Of a DNA stretch of 64,000 nt, positions 16,876 through 25,997 are shown one piece after another. Within the stretch, counting starts at the first letter, position 1. Each line of letters starts with the position of its first letter. This stretch comes from Thermoactinospora rubra (lineage in GTDB: Bacteria > Actinomycetota > Actinomycetes > Streptosporangiales > Streptosporangiaceae). The stretch is from NCBI RefSeq assembly GCF_002093975.1, contig NZ_MSZZ01000011.1, forward strand, positions 124,001 to 188,000, written 5' to 3'. The position numbers and the translations under genes are program-made. A model generated the notes under the pieces. It ran no database searches and was not told the DNA's origin. It saw nothing but the letters and a program-made list of their open reading frames with translations.

Positions 16876-17472
16876 TCACAACCAGCCCGGACCAGGAAGG
16901 ACTTTGCTCACGGCGCCCGCGAGCCGTACTCGTGCCGTGTGGAGCGGCTTGATCGCCTCGTCCCCCTTCGGCAGGGCCGGGGCGCATTCGAAGGCGTCGT
17001 GGTAGGCCAGCGCGAGCCGTACCAGGTAGCTCTCCCAGGCGGGGTCGCGGCTCAGCCGGCGCGCGGGCAGCTCGGCCAGCACCCGCAGCACCTTGCGGTC
17101 GAGGGGATGGTCGAGCAGCTCCGGCAGGAAGGGTCCTTCGGGTACGCCGAGGTCGCGCGCCCACCGCTCGGTCCAGCACGCCCGCACGTGCCCGTATCTC
17201 ACGACGAAGCCGGGGTTGTCCCACGTGCGCGGGAGGTCCGGCCACTCGTCCGGCGGGCGGACCGGCTCGACCTCCTCCACCAGCTCGCCCGGCCGCTCCA
17301 CCACGATCCGCAGCATGCCGTTGGGCAACACGCTCGCCCCCGGGATCCGCCCGGCCAGCTCGCGCGGGTCGACCCGGCGGCGCAGCGCGGCCGCGGACAG
17401 GTAGACCGCCTCCTCCGCCCACGTCCCCTCCGGCACGGGCGGCTCCCCCAGCAGGGCCGCCAGGCGCCGCAC
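16876..17472 (-). CDS. nrtL: ArgS-related DALR anticodon-binding protein (NrtL-like)
   Basis: 198 residues. The C-terminus (YLVRLALAYHDAFECAP through LAGAVSKVLPG) looks like the DALR anticodon-binding domain of arginyl-tRNA synthetase. No class I catalytic core (HIGH, KMSKS) is present. In actinobacteria such an ArgS-derived protein sits directly upstream of lysA, which supports the name NrtL; its function is unknown to me. GTG 17472 shares one base with the stop of the upstream glycosyltransferase (TAGTG), so translation is probably coupled. Confidence 0.75.
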   Translation of the reverse strand: MRRLAALLGEPPVPEGTWAEEAVYLSAAALRRRVDPRELAGRIPGASVLPNGMLRIVVERPGELVEEVEPVRPPDEWPDLPRTWDNPGFVVRYGHVRACWTERWARDLGVPEGPFLPELLDHPLDRKVLRVLAELPARRLSRDPAWESYLVRLALAYHDAFECAPALPKGDEAIKPLHTARVRLAGAVSKVLPGPGWL

Positions 17473-19301
17473 TAGATGAGCGCGTACGGCTCGGCGGAGC
17501 CGTACTCCACCAGCTGGGCGGCGCCCAGCAGCCAGCGGTCCTCCTCGCGCACCTTGACGTAGCCGAACCGGTCGGCGGAGAAGACCCTGACGCCGTCGGC
17601 GCGGCACTGGCGCATGAGCACCTGGTCCCAGCCGTCGGTGAGGTCGGCGATGCCCAGCTCGCGCAGCGCGCCGCGGCGGGCGAGCACGGTGCCGCCGGTG
17701 ATCTCCGGCAGGTAGGAGTACTCGGCCTCCGGCTGCTTGAGCAGCGTGGCCATGGGGCCGCGCAGGTGGGCGTAGTAGGCGGCCTTGCCGACGATGTCGG
17801 CGGTGGTGTAGAGGAAGGCGCGCCTGAGGTCGGACAGATAGTGCCTGCCGTACACGTCGCGCGCGTCCATGATCGCCACGAGGTCGGCCTCGCACAGGTC
17901 CAGGCCCCGGTTGAGCATTGCGCCCGTGGTGAGCGACGGGTCGCGGTCACGGCACACGACCTCGACGCCCGGCATCGCCTCGCGCGCCTGCTCCCCCGCC
18001 TCGCGCGGGCCGAACAGCACCAGCTGCGTGACGCCCGACTGCCGCGCGACCTGGGCCAGCGCGGTCCCGAAGTCGTCGGGCAGCACCATCATGACCGACA
18101 CATCCAGCGTGGCCCGGTGGCTGGGCAGGCCGACCGCCTCCAGCAGCTCGTCGACGCGGTCGGTCATCGTCCCTGAGGCGTAGGCGCGCCGCAGCGCCAC
18201 GTGGGCGCGCCGCGAGTCGGGCTCGGGGCCGATGGGCGTGCCGCAGGCGGCGATCTCCGCCAGCAGCCACTGCGGCGTGCCAGGCGGCGCCTCGACGGCC
18301 GCCGGCCAGCGGTAGGAGGTCAGCACGTCGGGGTACGGCAGGCCCTCGGGCAGCAGCTGGTCGAGCGTGAGCACCCGGTCGATCCGCCCGCCGGACAGCG
18401 GCAGCGGGTTGTGGACGCGCGGCTGGATCCCGAACGGCAGGCGCGGCCAGCCGGAGGCGGTCTCGGTGGTGAAGCGGTGCTCGAACAGCTCGGCCGCCGC
18501 GGCGTAGTCGGCGATGCTGCCCTTGGTGTGCCAGAACACCGTGCGGATGCCGCGATCGGCGCACCAGGCCAGCAGCGCGCGCAGCCCCTCGCCGGGCTCG
18601 CCGACGATCTCCTCCGCCCAGGGCCCCCCGGTGACCGACTCGACGACCAGCAGGTGCGGCGTCTCCTGGGGCAGCACCCGGTGGAAGTCGCGCGGGGTGA
18701 AGCCGACGGTCTGCCGCCACTCGTAGCGCAGCAGCGCCTCCACGTGCGGGTCGGCGATGACCGCGGCCGTCAGGTGGGGGCGCGTGTTGGGCCCGGTCGG
18801 GATGCGGAACGGCTTGAGCCGGAAGGAGGCGCCCCCGACGGTCCGGGTCGAGCGGGTCGCCTGGAACTCCGCGCCCGGCCGGTCGTCCTTCCTGGCGACC
18901 GGGATCGGCTTGCGCTTGGGCGCGGCGGGGCGCTTGACCGGCTTGGCGGCCGTGCGCAGGCCCTTGGCCAGCCGCACCGGGTTGCTCTTGCCCGACTTGA
19001 TGGCGTCGCCGATGCGGGTCCAGCGGGCCACCTTCATCGAGGACAGCTTCCACTGCGCGACCTCGGCCTGGTAGCGCTGCTCTGCCAGCTCCTTGCGCAG
19101 CCGGTCGGCCGCCTGGCGCTCGCGCTCCAGCTCCTCGGTGACCTCCTGGAGCCGGAGCGCGAGCGCCTTGGCCTCCTCGGCGGCCCGCTCGGCCTCGGCC
19201 AGGCGCTCCTGGGCGACGCCCAGCAGCCGCTCCAGCTCGGCCGCGTGCTCGGCCTGCGCGACGGCCTCGCGAAGGGCCCGGCGAGTGCTCTCAAGCTCCA
19301 T
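17472..19301 (-). CDS. CgeB/GT2-like two-domain glycosyltransferase with N-terminal coiled coil
   Basis: About 609 residues. An N-terminal coiled coil (about 5-75) leads into a basic linker. A domain resembling CgeB/DUF3880 GT-B-like proteins spans about 160-390, with FWHTKGSIADY and FGIQPRVHNPLP. The C-terminal GT2-like domain spans about 400-600, with the motif MDARDVYGRHYL in the DxD position and TGGTVLARRGALRELG. It stops one base into nrtL. ATG 19301 was chosen; a GTG 12 bases upstream is also possible. It probably belongs with the glycan island beyond lysA; the substrate is unknown. Confidence 0.75.
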   Translation of the reverse strand: MELESTRRALREAVAQAEHAAELERLLGVAQERLAEAERAAEEAKALALRLQEVTEELERERQAADRLRKELAEQRYQAEVAQWKLSSMKVARWTRIGDAIKSGKSNPVRLAKGLRTAAKPVKRPAAPKRKPIPVARKDDRPGAEFQATRSTRTVGGASFRLKPFRIPTGPNTRPHLTAAVIADPHVEALLRYEWRQTVGFTPRDFHRVLPQETPHLLVVESVTGGPWAEEIVGEPGEGLRALLAWCADRGIRTVFWHTKGSIADYAAAAELFEHRFTTETASGWPRLPFGIQPRVHNPLPLSGGRIDRVLTLDQLLPEGLPYPDVLTSYRWPAAVEAPPGTPQWLLAEIAACGTPIGPEPDSRRAHVALRRAYASGTMTDRVDELLEAVGLPSHRATLDVSVMMVLPDDFGTALAQVARQSGVTQLVLFGPREAGEQAREAMPGVEVVCRDRDPSLTTGAMLNRGLDLCEADLVAIMDARDVYGRHYLSDLRRAFLYTTADIVGKAAYYAHLRGPMATLLKQPEAEYSYLPEITGGTVLARRGALRELGIADLTDGWDQVLMRQCRADGVRVFSADRFGYVKVREEDRWLLGAAQLVEYGSAEPYALI

Positions 19302-19358
19302 GCTCACGGGCACGAAGGATACTCTTTGCGGGAAGTCGGCTCGAAGGGAAACAGTTCG
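19302..19358. promoter_or_regulatory. Short divergent promoter region
   Basis: Only 57 bp separate the start codons of the minus-strand glycosyltransferase and the plus-strand asparagine-synthetase-like gene, so the two promoters must overlap. No clear hexamers were identified. Confidence 0.35.
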
Positions 19359-21002
19359 GTGCAGTTCATCGTGCGGCCCTACGTCTGCGGCGCCCTCGGC
19401 CGGATCGACGACGCGCTGCTCGACCGGCTCACGGCCGCCGGTCCGCGCGCCAGGCCCGCCCTGCGCACCGCCGAGGCGGCCCTGTTCAGCAGCCAGCCGC
19501 TGCCGCCCTACCACCGCTCCGGCGAGCAGTTCGCCTTCGCCTGGGGCGAGCGCAGGCCGTCCGTGTCCGACGACTGGATCGACGACTGGATCACGGTCGC
19601 GGAGACCCACGAGACGCCCGGCCTCATCGGCTCGCCCTCGCGCGTCGTGCTGCACGCCGGGGCGCTGGGCCTGGTGGACGTCTACTACGTACGGCACGGC
19701 GACGCGGTCTACTTCTCCTCGCTCATCCGGCCGCTGCTGGCGCTGGCGGAGCCCGAGATCGACTGGACGGCGTGGGCGTCGATCATCCAGGTGACCTTCC
19801 CGCTCGGCGACGCCACGCCGTACACCCGGATCAGGCGCCTGGCCGGCTCCAGCGCGCTGGTGCTCGAAGGCGGGCGCGTGTCGGTGGAGCGGCGGCTGCC
19901 CCGCTGGCTGCGGCGGGAGCCGTACGAGGCCTGGACCAGCGCCGCGGAGCTGCTCGACATCCTGCACGAGGTCTACAAGGACTACGAGGGGCGGCCGCTG
20001 CTCGTGCCGGTCTCGGGCGGCTACGACTCGCGCCTGCTGGCCAGCGTGGCGGTGGCGCGCGGCTTCGACGTGGAGTCGTGGACCACCAGCCCCGACGACG
20101 GCACCGACACCGACATCGCCTTCGCCCGCGCGATCACCCGCGAGCTGGGGATCCCGCACCGGATCATCGGCCAGGACGCCGCCGGCTACCCGCGCGACGC
20201 CCTGGAGGTGGCGCGGCGGCTGGAGTACCTGACGCCGCACCACGCCTGGTACGCGCCCTTCGCCAAGGAGGTCCACAAGGCCGGCAGGATCCTGGTCGAC
20301 GGCCTGGCGGGCGGCCCGCTGCTGAAGAACTTCATGGTCAGCGGCTCGGCGCTGACCGCCGCCACCCAGGAGCAGCGCACGGCCGCGCTGCTGGAGTCGC
20401 TGTCGCTGGGCGCCCCGTCCATGCCGATGCTGTCGCCGCAGGCCCTGGAGTGGATGGCCGACACCGTCCGCGCGGCCTTCGCCGAGGCCACCTCCATGCT
20501 CCACGGCCACCGGGCCGAGCTGCCGCTGTCGGTCCTGCACACCCGCACCGTGCGCGGCATCGCCCGCTCTGCGGTCAACCTCGTCGGCCCGGAGGCCTCC
20601 TTCGCCGCGCCGTTCATCCACCCCGACTTCTTCGACGCGGCGCTGTCGGTCGGCGTCGCCCGCAAGGACAAGGGCCGCTTCTACCGCGAGCTGCTCCACG
20701 CGGCCAACCCGCGCGTGGCGGCCCTGCCGTCCACCAACGTGGTCAAGCAGCCGCTGCGCCGGGTCCCGCTGCGCTCCACGGCCGCGCGGGCGCGGGCGTA
20801 CTCGCACTCGATGCTGTCGGTGGTGGCCGAGCGCGTGCCGCCGCTGCTGTCGGAGGAGCTGCACGCGGTCATCGCCGAGGGGCCGGACGCGCTGGCCCGC
20901 TTCCACGGGTGGAACGACCGGTTCTGGGTGCGGGGGCTGACACTGTTCGGGGCGTGGTTGCGGGACATGGAGCCGGACGGGCTGACACCGCCGTTCAGCT
21001 AG
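19359..21002 (+). CDS. Asparagine-synthetase-like PP-loop protein without glutaminase cysteine
   Basis: 547 residues. The C-terminal half is an AsnB-type ATP-pyrophosphatase: SGGYDSRLLASVA (PP-loop) near residue 220, then LVDGLAGGPLLKNF. The N-terminal part keeps a class-II amidotransferase-like region (VYFSSLIRPLLAL) but begins MQFIVRPYVCG, with no Cys at position 2, so glutamine hydrolysis is unlikely. It may amidate or ligate using ammonia or another amine, perhaps on the glycan made nearby; that is inference. GTG 19359 follows GAAGGGAA. The 3' end overlaps the convergent trypsin-NTPase gene by 8 bp. Confidence 0.8.
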   Translation: MQFIVRPYVCGALGRIDDALLDRLTAAGPRARPALRTAEAALFSSQPLPPYHRSGEQFAFAWGERRPSVSDDWIDDWITVAETHETPGLIGSPSRVVLHAGALGLVDVYYVRHGDAVYFSSLIRPLLALAEPEIDWTAWASIIQVTFPLGDATPYTRIRRLAGSSALVLEGGRVSVERRLPRWLRREPYEAWTSAAELLDILHEVYKDYEGRPLLVPVSGGYDSRLLASVAVARGFDVESWTTSPDDGTDTDIAFARAITRELGIPHRIIGQDAAGYPRDALEVARRLEYLTPHHAWYAPFAKEVHKAGRILVDGLAGGPLLKNFMVSGSALTAATQEQRTAALLESLSLGAPSMPMLSPQALEWMADTVRAAFAEATSMLHGHRAELPLSVLHTRTVRGIARSAVNLVGPEASFAAPFIHPDFFDAALSVGVARKDKGRFYRELLHAANPRVAALPSTNVVKQPLRRVPLRSTAARARAYSHSMLSVVAERVPPLLSEELHAVIAEGPDALARFHGWNDRFWVRGLTLFGAWLRDMEPDGLTPPFS

Positions 21003-24000
21003 GGTCATCCGGGGTCTGTGACCATGCATCGCCGATGATGTTGCTGTACCCCAGGGATCCGCGGAGGCGGAGCTGCCGGGCCTCCTCGCCGATCCTTTCC
21101 GGGCTCCTTGCGAAGATCGCGTCCATCACGTCTCGCACCTGCGTCCGCACGTTCTGGGGCGCGTTGTCGTAGAGGGTCTTGGCCGTCTCGTCGGCCTCGC
21201 GGGCGCGGCCGGCGTGCCCCGCTTGGCTGAGATACTCGCCTTCGCTCGCCAGGCACATGATGAGCGGCCCGAGAAAACGCTCGGGGTCGTCCTTCGCGGG
21301 CTCGCGGTATGCCGACGCCGCCAGGTGCGCTGCCTCTGCCGCCTCCTCGAAGCGCCCCAGCCTGCCGAGGCAGTCGCCGAGGCCCGACAACGCCTCCGCC
21401 AGCTCGACCGGGTCGTCGCCGTCCCGTGCCATCGCGACGGCTTCCTGAGAGGCTTCCAGCGCCTCCTCGCCGCGCCCGAGTTCCAGCAGGATCACGGCCA
21501 GGCCACGGAGCGAGCTGGCCAGGTCCGCCGCCGACCGGTGTCCACCCGTCCTCCGGAGGAGGGTCACCGCCTCCGTCTGGGACGACAGAGCCTCTTCGAA
21601 GCGGCCGGTTTCGGTCAGCGTATAGGCGAGGAGGTGGAGCATGGCAGCCAGGGTCGGCGCATGGGCTTCGGGACCCGTTTCCACGAGCGATCGCATGATG
21701 CGGACGGCCTCCGCCGCGGCTGCCGCGCCTTCGGCTACGCGGCCGACGTCGGCCAGCACTCGCGCGTGGTTCGCGAGCGCGATCGCCGCGTGCTCGGTGT
21801 AGGCGTCGGGATTGGCCGCGGCCAGTTCCCTGTAGATGCGCGTCGCTTCGGCCGCCGCTATGAGCGACTCTTCGTCGCGGTCCAGTTCGCTCAGATAGCC
21901 CACGAGGTTGTTGAGGGTCATCGCGAGATCTGGCAGGTAGGCGTCACTTTGCTCCGCCAGCCGTCGAAGCAGGACCAGCACCTCTTGGCCGGCCGCCAAC
22001 GCCTCCGCCGCTCTGCCCGCGTCGCTGAGGCAGACGGCCAGGTTGTGGAGGGCGAGAGCGAGCTCCGGCAGGTGGGCCTCCGGATCGCTCGCCGACAGGC
22101 GGCGGTAGAGCGCCACCGCCGCTTCCGCGGCCCGTTCCCGCTCGGGCAGGTCCTGGCTGCGAGCGGCGGCATTGATCAGGGCACGGCCCAGGCCGGGCTC
22201 GTGCCCGAGCGGGTCGGTCGCCGCGAGCTCCTGGTACAGCTCCAACGCGAAGGTGGCCACGCTCGCGGCGTCGCTCGTCCTGCCCACCTTGTCCAGCCGG
22301 ATGGCCAGGTCGTTGAGGACGGACGCCAGCTCCGGGCGCTCCTCGGCCAGGTCGCGGTCGATGAGCGCCGCGGCGAGAGCCCAGGTCGACTGGGCCGCGA
22401 ACTCCGCCAGGAGGGTGGTCTGGGTCGGGAGCGCGGCACGCAGGCGGCGCAGCTCGTCCAGCTCCGCCGACTCGATCAGCTGGAAGAGGCAGGTGACCAG
22501 CGAGGCGGGGTTCTCGATCTCGAGCGCCACCCGCACCCCTGCGGACGGGCTCCGCTCCACCACCCGCCTCAGGTACGGCTCGGCCGCCGGATGAGAGCCC
22601 GCAGCCCGCGCCAGGACGGTCACGGCATGGTGCAGCTGCCAAGGAGACACCCGGTCCAGCGGCGACAGAATGGTGTCGGCGTTCCGCCCGAGCTCGCTCA
22701 CGACCAGCAACGTGGCAAGCTGGTCGGGGCGAGGCCGTCCCCACAGCCTGCCCTCCTGCGGGAACAGGTGGGCCAGCCATTCGACGACCGAGGGATCGTC
22801 GACGACCGCACCGGCCTCCTCCTGGTTCCGCGCGCCCCACAGCGCCGCGGACGCGGCCCAGGTCCGGCAGGCGGCCGCGTCGAGGGGAAGACCGAACCGC
22901 GAGGCCGCCTGGAGCCAGTACCCCTCCTCGATGGCCAGGAGGCTGTCCAGCGCGGGATCCACGTCCGCCGGGTCGTGGGGGAACGGCTCGGTGAGCGCCA
23001 CGAGGGCGGCCATCTGCAGGACGAGGGCATTGGCGAAGGCGTCGTCGGCCAGGTCCGGCACGGCCGCCGCGGTGGTGCTCACGAAGCGGTCCCACCCCTC
23101 GGCCGTGTCGTAGCCGGGCAGCGTCGAGACCGCCCAGCCGAGCTGGCGCACGACCGCCGGCCATGCGCCCGCCCGGGCGGCGTGGTCCGGGTACAGAGGC
23201 TGCAGGTGGTGGATTTCGATCGACTCCGGTCCGGCGATCCACTCCCCGGCGCTGCGGGCGAGCAGCAGCAGGCGCAGCGGCGGACGGTCGGGCCGGGCGA
23301 GGGCGCGCAGGCCGGCCACCCGTTCGGCCTGCGTCTCGGCATGGTCGACCACCAGCAGCACGGGGCGGCGGCGCTCCGCGAGCGCGGTCAGCGCCTCCTC
23401 CGGCGGCGCGTCCGCCAGGAAGCCCGCCTCCCATCCCGCCTCGCGCATCCTGGCGACGAGCTCGGCCCCCAGGCGGGTCTTCCCCTCGCCTGCCGGAGCC
23501 ACCAGGAGCCGCACCGCGAAGTCGTCGGGGTTCTCACACCAATCGGTGAGGAGGCTCAGGTCCCACTCGCGCCCGGTGAACCCGACGACCGCGGCATGGG
23601 GATCCAGGAGCCCGGCGGGCGTGGCGGGCAGCACCGAGAGCTCCGTCCTGCCGAACAGCTCCCACAGGTCCACGCTCGCCAGCGGTGCCCGTCCGAACGC
23701 GCTGCGGAATAGTTTGGTCTGCGTCACCTCTCGCAGGGGGACCACTTCCGTCGCGGACCTGACGAGGCCGACCAGCAGATCCCCGGCGAACACCGGCGCG
23801 CCCGACATGCCGGGATACACGCTGGGCACCTCCAGCCGCAACTCGCCCTCTCCGCCGACGGTGGCGTTCAGCACCCCGGAAGTCCCCTCCCAGACCTGGG
23901 CGGGATAGGCATCGCGCAACCCCCACCACTCACCCCAGCGCACGGCTCGGGGAGCCGCCTCGGCGCCGAAGACCTCCAGCACCGCCACGTCGGCCCTCAC

Positions 24001-25065
24001 GTCGCGCCAAAGCACTCTGGCCGCGGCCCTGGTCCCGCCGGTCTCGACCGACAGCGGCTCCCGGCCCATGACCGCGTGCGCGACTGTCAGGACGTTCGTG
24101 CCCACCCGGTAGCCGGTCCCCAGCCATGTCGTGCCGTAGATCCGCACGACCCTGTCGTGGGACGGCCGCCGGTCCTCCGCCACCCTGCGCAGCAGCACAG
24201 GCTCCGCCGTACCGAGCTCGTAGACCACACCTCGCGCCGTCCGCAGCCGCACCGGTCCGCGCCCGGCCCGCACGCGGACGGTCTCCCCTTCCGGCACCGC
24301 GACCAGGCGCGGCTGCCGGCCCTGCACCAGCACCTCGAGTAGCCGCGGACGGGTGTCGGGCACCAGGACCGCCTGCTCGGCCTGACCGCCCAGCTCCAGC
24401 TCCGCCCCCGTCAGCCGGACGCCCAGGGCCACGTCGGGCAGAGGCTCCACGACGACCGCGGCGTCCTCCACGGTCAGGTGCGGCATGTTCGCCGCCAGCG
24501 CCGGCCCGGCCTCCGGCAGCAGGTCCGGCGACAGCTGGGCGAGCTGCCAGGACGTCCGCCGGGTGCGAAGCTCCTCCGGCAGCCGCTCCCAGGCCCCCGC
24601 GAACCAGTCCGACACCCCGGTGCGCCCCTCCTCGACCAGCGCCCGGAGGGCCTGCCTGAGCAGCAGGTCCGCCTGCTGTACACCTGCCTCCCCGCCGGAG
24701 ACGGCCAGCCAGGTGGCGTACTCCTCCAGGAAGAGCGCGGGCGGGATCCCGGCGTGCACCCGCTCGATCACCTGCCAGATCCCGTGCAGGGGATGGGTGG
24801 GCGGCGCCTCGCGCAGCCGCGCGGCCAGCCGTCGGCGCAGCTCGGGCAGCAGTTCGGGAGCCAGCACGATGGCGTCCGGGCGCCGGGCGGCGACCATGTC
24901 GCCCCACCACAGGTCCGCCTCGGCCGCGGCGTCGGCGGCGGGTACGACGATCAGCCGCATGGCGCGGATCAGCTCGGGCTCGATGCTCGTGGCCACGCTG
25001 AGCGCCATGGCCAGGTCCAGCACCTCCGCGCGCTGCTCGTCGAGGACGGCCAGGCCGGGTGTCAT
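20995..25065 (-). CDS. Trypsin-like protease / NTPase / TPR protein (VMAP-like)
   Basis: 1356 residues. Residues 1-300 are an unassigned, mostly helical region. A trypsin-like serine protease follows, with a complete triad: His near 329 (LTVAHAV), Asp near 358 (ADVAVLE), Ser near 420 (PGMSGAPVF). A P-loop NTPase begins near 500 (Walker A APAGEGKTR near 523; Walker B LLVVDHAE near 570). The C-terminal third (about 900-1310) is a run of degenerate TPR repeats. It overlaps the vWA-like gene by ATGA. The domain set matches VMAP-type conflict proteins whose protease is held in check by an NTP switch. Processing of the neighbouring SLATT or TIR protein is a plausible but unproven role. Confidence 0.85.
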   Translation of the reverse strand: MTPGLAVLDEQRAEVLDLAMALSVATSIEPELIRAMRLIVVPAADAAAEADLWWGDMVAARRPDAIVLAPELLPELRRRLAARLREAPPTHPLHGIWQVIERVHAGIPPALFLEEYATWLAVSGGEAGVQQADLLLRQALRALVEEGRTGVSDWFAGAWERLPEELRTRRTSWQLAQLSPDLLPEAGPALAANMPHLTVEDAAVVVEPLPDVALGVRLTGAELELGGQAEQAVLVPDTRPRLLEVLVQGRQPRLVAVPEGETVRVRAGRGPVRLRTARGVVYELGTAEPVLLRRVAEDRRPSHDRVVRIYGTTWLGTGYRVGTNVLTVAHAVMGREPLSVETGGTRAAARVLWRDVRADVAVLEVFGAEAAPRAVRWGEWWGLRDAYPAQVWEGTSGVLNATVGGEGELRLEVPSVYPGMSGAPVFAGDLLVGLVRSATEVVPLREVTQTKLFRSAFGRAPLASVDLWELFGRTELSVLPATPAGLLDPHAAVVGFTGREWDLSLLTDWCENPDDFAVRLLVAPAGEGKTRLGAELVARMREAGWEAGFLADAPPEEALTALAERRRPVLLVVDHAETQAERVAGLRALARPDRPPLRLLLLARSAGEWIAGPESIEIHHLQPLYPDHAARAGAWPAVVRQLGWAVSTLPGYDTAEGWDRFVSTTAAAVPDLADDAFANALVLQMAALVALTEPFPHDPADVDPALDSLLAIEEGYWLQAASRFGLPLDAAACRTWAASAALWGARNQEEAGAVVDDPSVVEWLAHLFPQEGRLWGRPRPDQLATLLVVSELGRNADTILSPLDRVSPWQLHHAVTVLARAAGSHPAAEPYLRRVVERSPSAGVRVALEIENPASLVTCLFQLIESAELDELRRLRAALPTQTTLLAEFAAQSTWALAAALIDRDLAEERPELASVLNDLAIRLDKVGRTSDAASVATFALELYQELAATDPLGHEPGLGRALINAAARSQDLPERERAAEAAVALYRRLSASDPEAHLPELALALHNLAVCLSDAGRAAEALAAGQEVLVLLRRLAEQSDAYLPDLAMTLNNLVGYLSELDRDEESLIAAAEATRIYRELAAANPDAYTEHAAIALANHARVLADVGRVAEGAAAAAEAVRIMRSLVETGPEAHAPTLAAMLHLLAYTLTETGRFEEALSSQTEAVTLLRRTGGHRSAADLASSLRGLAVILLELGRGEEALEASQEAVAMARDGDDPVELAEALSGLGDCLGRLGRFEEAAEAAHLAASAYREPAKDDPERFLGPLIMCLASEGEYLSQAGHAGRAREADETAKTLYDNAPQNVRTQVRDVMDAIFARSPERIGEEARQLRLRGSLGYSNIIGDAWSQTPDDPS

Positions 25066-25997
25066 CGCGGCCTCGCCTTCGCGGCGGTGACCGTGCGGTC
25101 CCACTGCACCAGGGGGAACAGCTGCCGCAGCCACCGCGGCCAGCGGCCGGGCCCGTAAGGAGTCAGCCCCACGGCGCCGCAGCGATGCTCGGCGAGCAGC
25201 TTGGCCAGCGCCTCCCACTCCTCTCGGCGCGAGACCCGGGGATCGTACGGCGGGCCGCCCAGGCCCAGGTCCGACACCACGATCACGCGGGTGCCGGGGT
25301 CGGGCGGGACGTACGGTTTCCAGGTCCACACCGGGCCGGGACCGGCGCCACGCAGCGGCGCGTACGCGAAGAACCTGACCTGTGTGGACTCCCGCCCCAC
25401 CACCGCCTGGACCCTGCGCGCCAGCTCGGCCTGGTCGCGGGCGAACGGCTGCATGCCGGGCCCCTTGTCGATGAGCAGCTGCACGCCGTACCGCAGGCTC
25501 GGCTCCGGCGTGCGGGGCAGCCTCTCCAGCGGCTCGCCCCGGGCCAGCCGCTCGACGGCGGCGACCACGTCCACCGGCCCCTCGGGGACCGGCCGGGCGG
25601 CCAGCGCCTGGATCAGCCCGGCCGCCGAGCGCGGGGCGAACAGCGGCATGTGCGGCGCGGGGCGGGCGGGGGCCGTCCGCGGCAGCGGCGGGACACTCCA
25701 GGGCAGCTCCGGCGGCGGCTCGTGCGTGACCGGCTGGAGCAGCCGCGTCCCGGCGGGCACCGACGCGGGCGGGCCGGGGCGGCGCGCGGGCCTGGCACGT
25801 GGGGCGTGCCGGGGCGGGTCGCGCAGGTCGCCGGGCAGGTCGGCGTGTCCAGGCGGGCGCTCGGCGGCGCCGGCAGGTTCCTCGGCGGGGGGATGCGCCG
25901 GGCGGTGCCGGGCCAGTCCCAGGAGGGCCGCGATCTCGCCCGGGTCGGCCTCCGGGACGGCGGCGCAGGCGCGGAGCAGGTCTCCGAGCCAGTTCAC
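25062..25997 (-). CDS. vWA-like protein (SAV_2336-type)
   Basis: 311 residues. A Pro-rich low-complexity segment (about 35-115) precedes a degenerate von Willebrand A-like domain. Its MIDAS-like strand reads VQLLIDKGPGMQPF instead of DxSxS, followed by VRFFAYAP and VIVVSDLGLGG. It sits directly between the MoxR ATPase and the trypsin-NTPase-TPR protein, overlapping each by four bases, which is the MoxR-vWA-VMAP order. It is likely the adaptor linking ATPase and effector. Confidence 0.7.
   Translation of the reverse strand: MNWLGDLLRACAAVPEADPGEIAALLGLARHRPAHPPAEEPAGAAERPPGHADLPGDLRDPPRHAPRARPARRPGPPASVPAGTRLLQPVTHEPPPELPWSVPPLPRTAPARPAPHMPLFAPRSAAGLIQALAARPVPEGPVDVVAAVERLARGEPLERLPRTPEPSLRYGVQLLIDKGPGMQPFARDQAELARRVQAVVGRESTQVRFFAYAPLRGAGPGPVWTWKPYVPPDPGTRVIVVSDLGLGGPPYDPRVSRREEWEALAKLLAEHRCGAVGLTPYGPGRWPRWLRQLFPLVQWDRTVTAAKARPR

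Noticed and set aside
18201..19358. Upstream extension of the asparagine-synthetase-like frame
   Set aside because: It runs antisense through the CgeB/GT2-like gene; the GTG at 19359 has a ribosome site and begins the recognisable protein.
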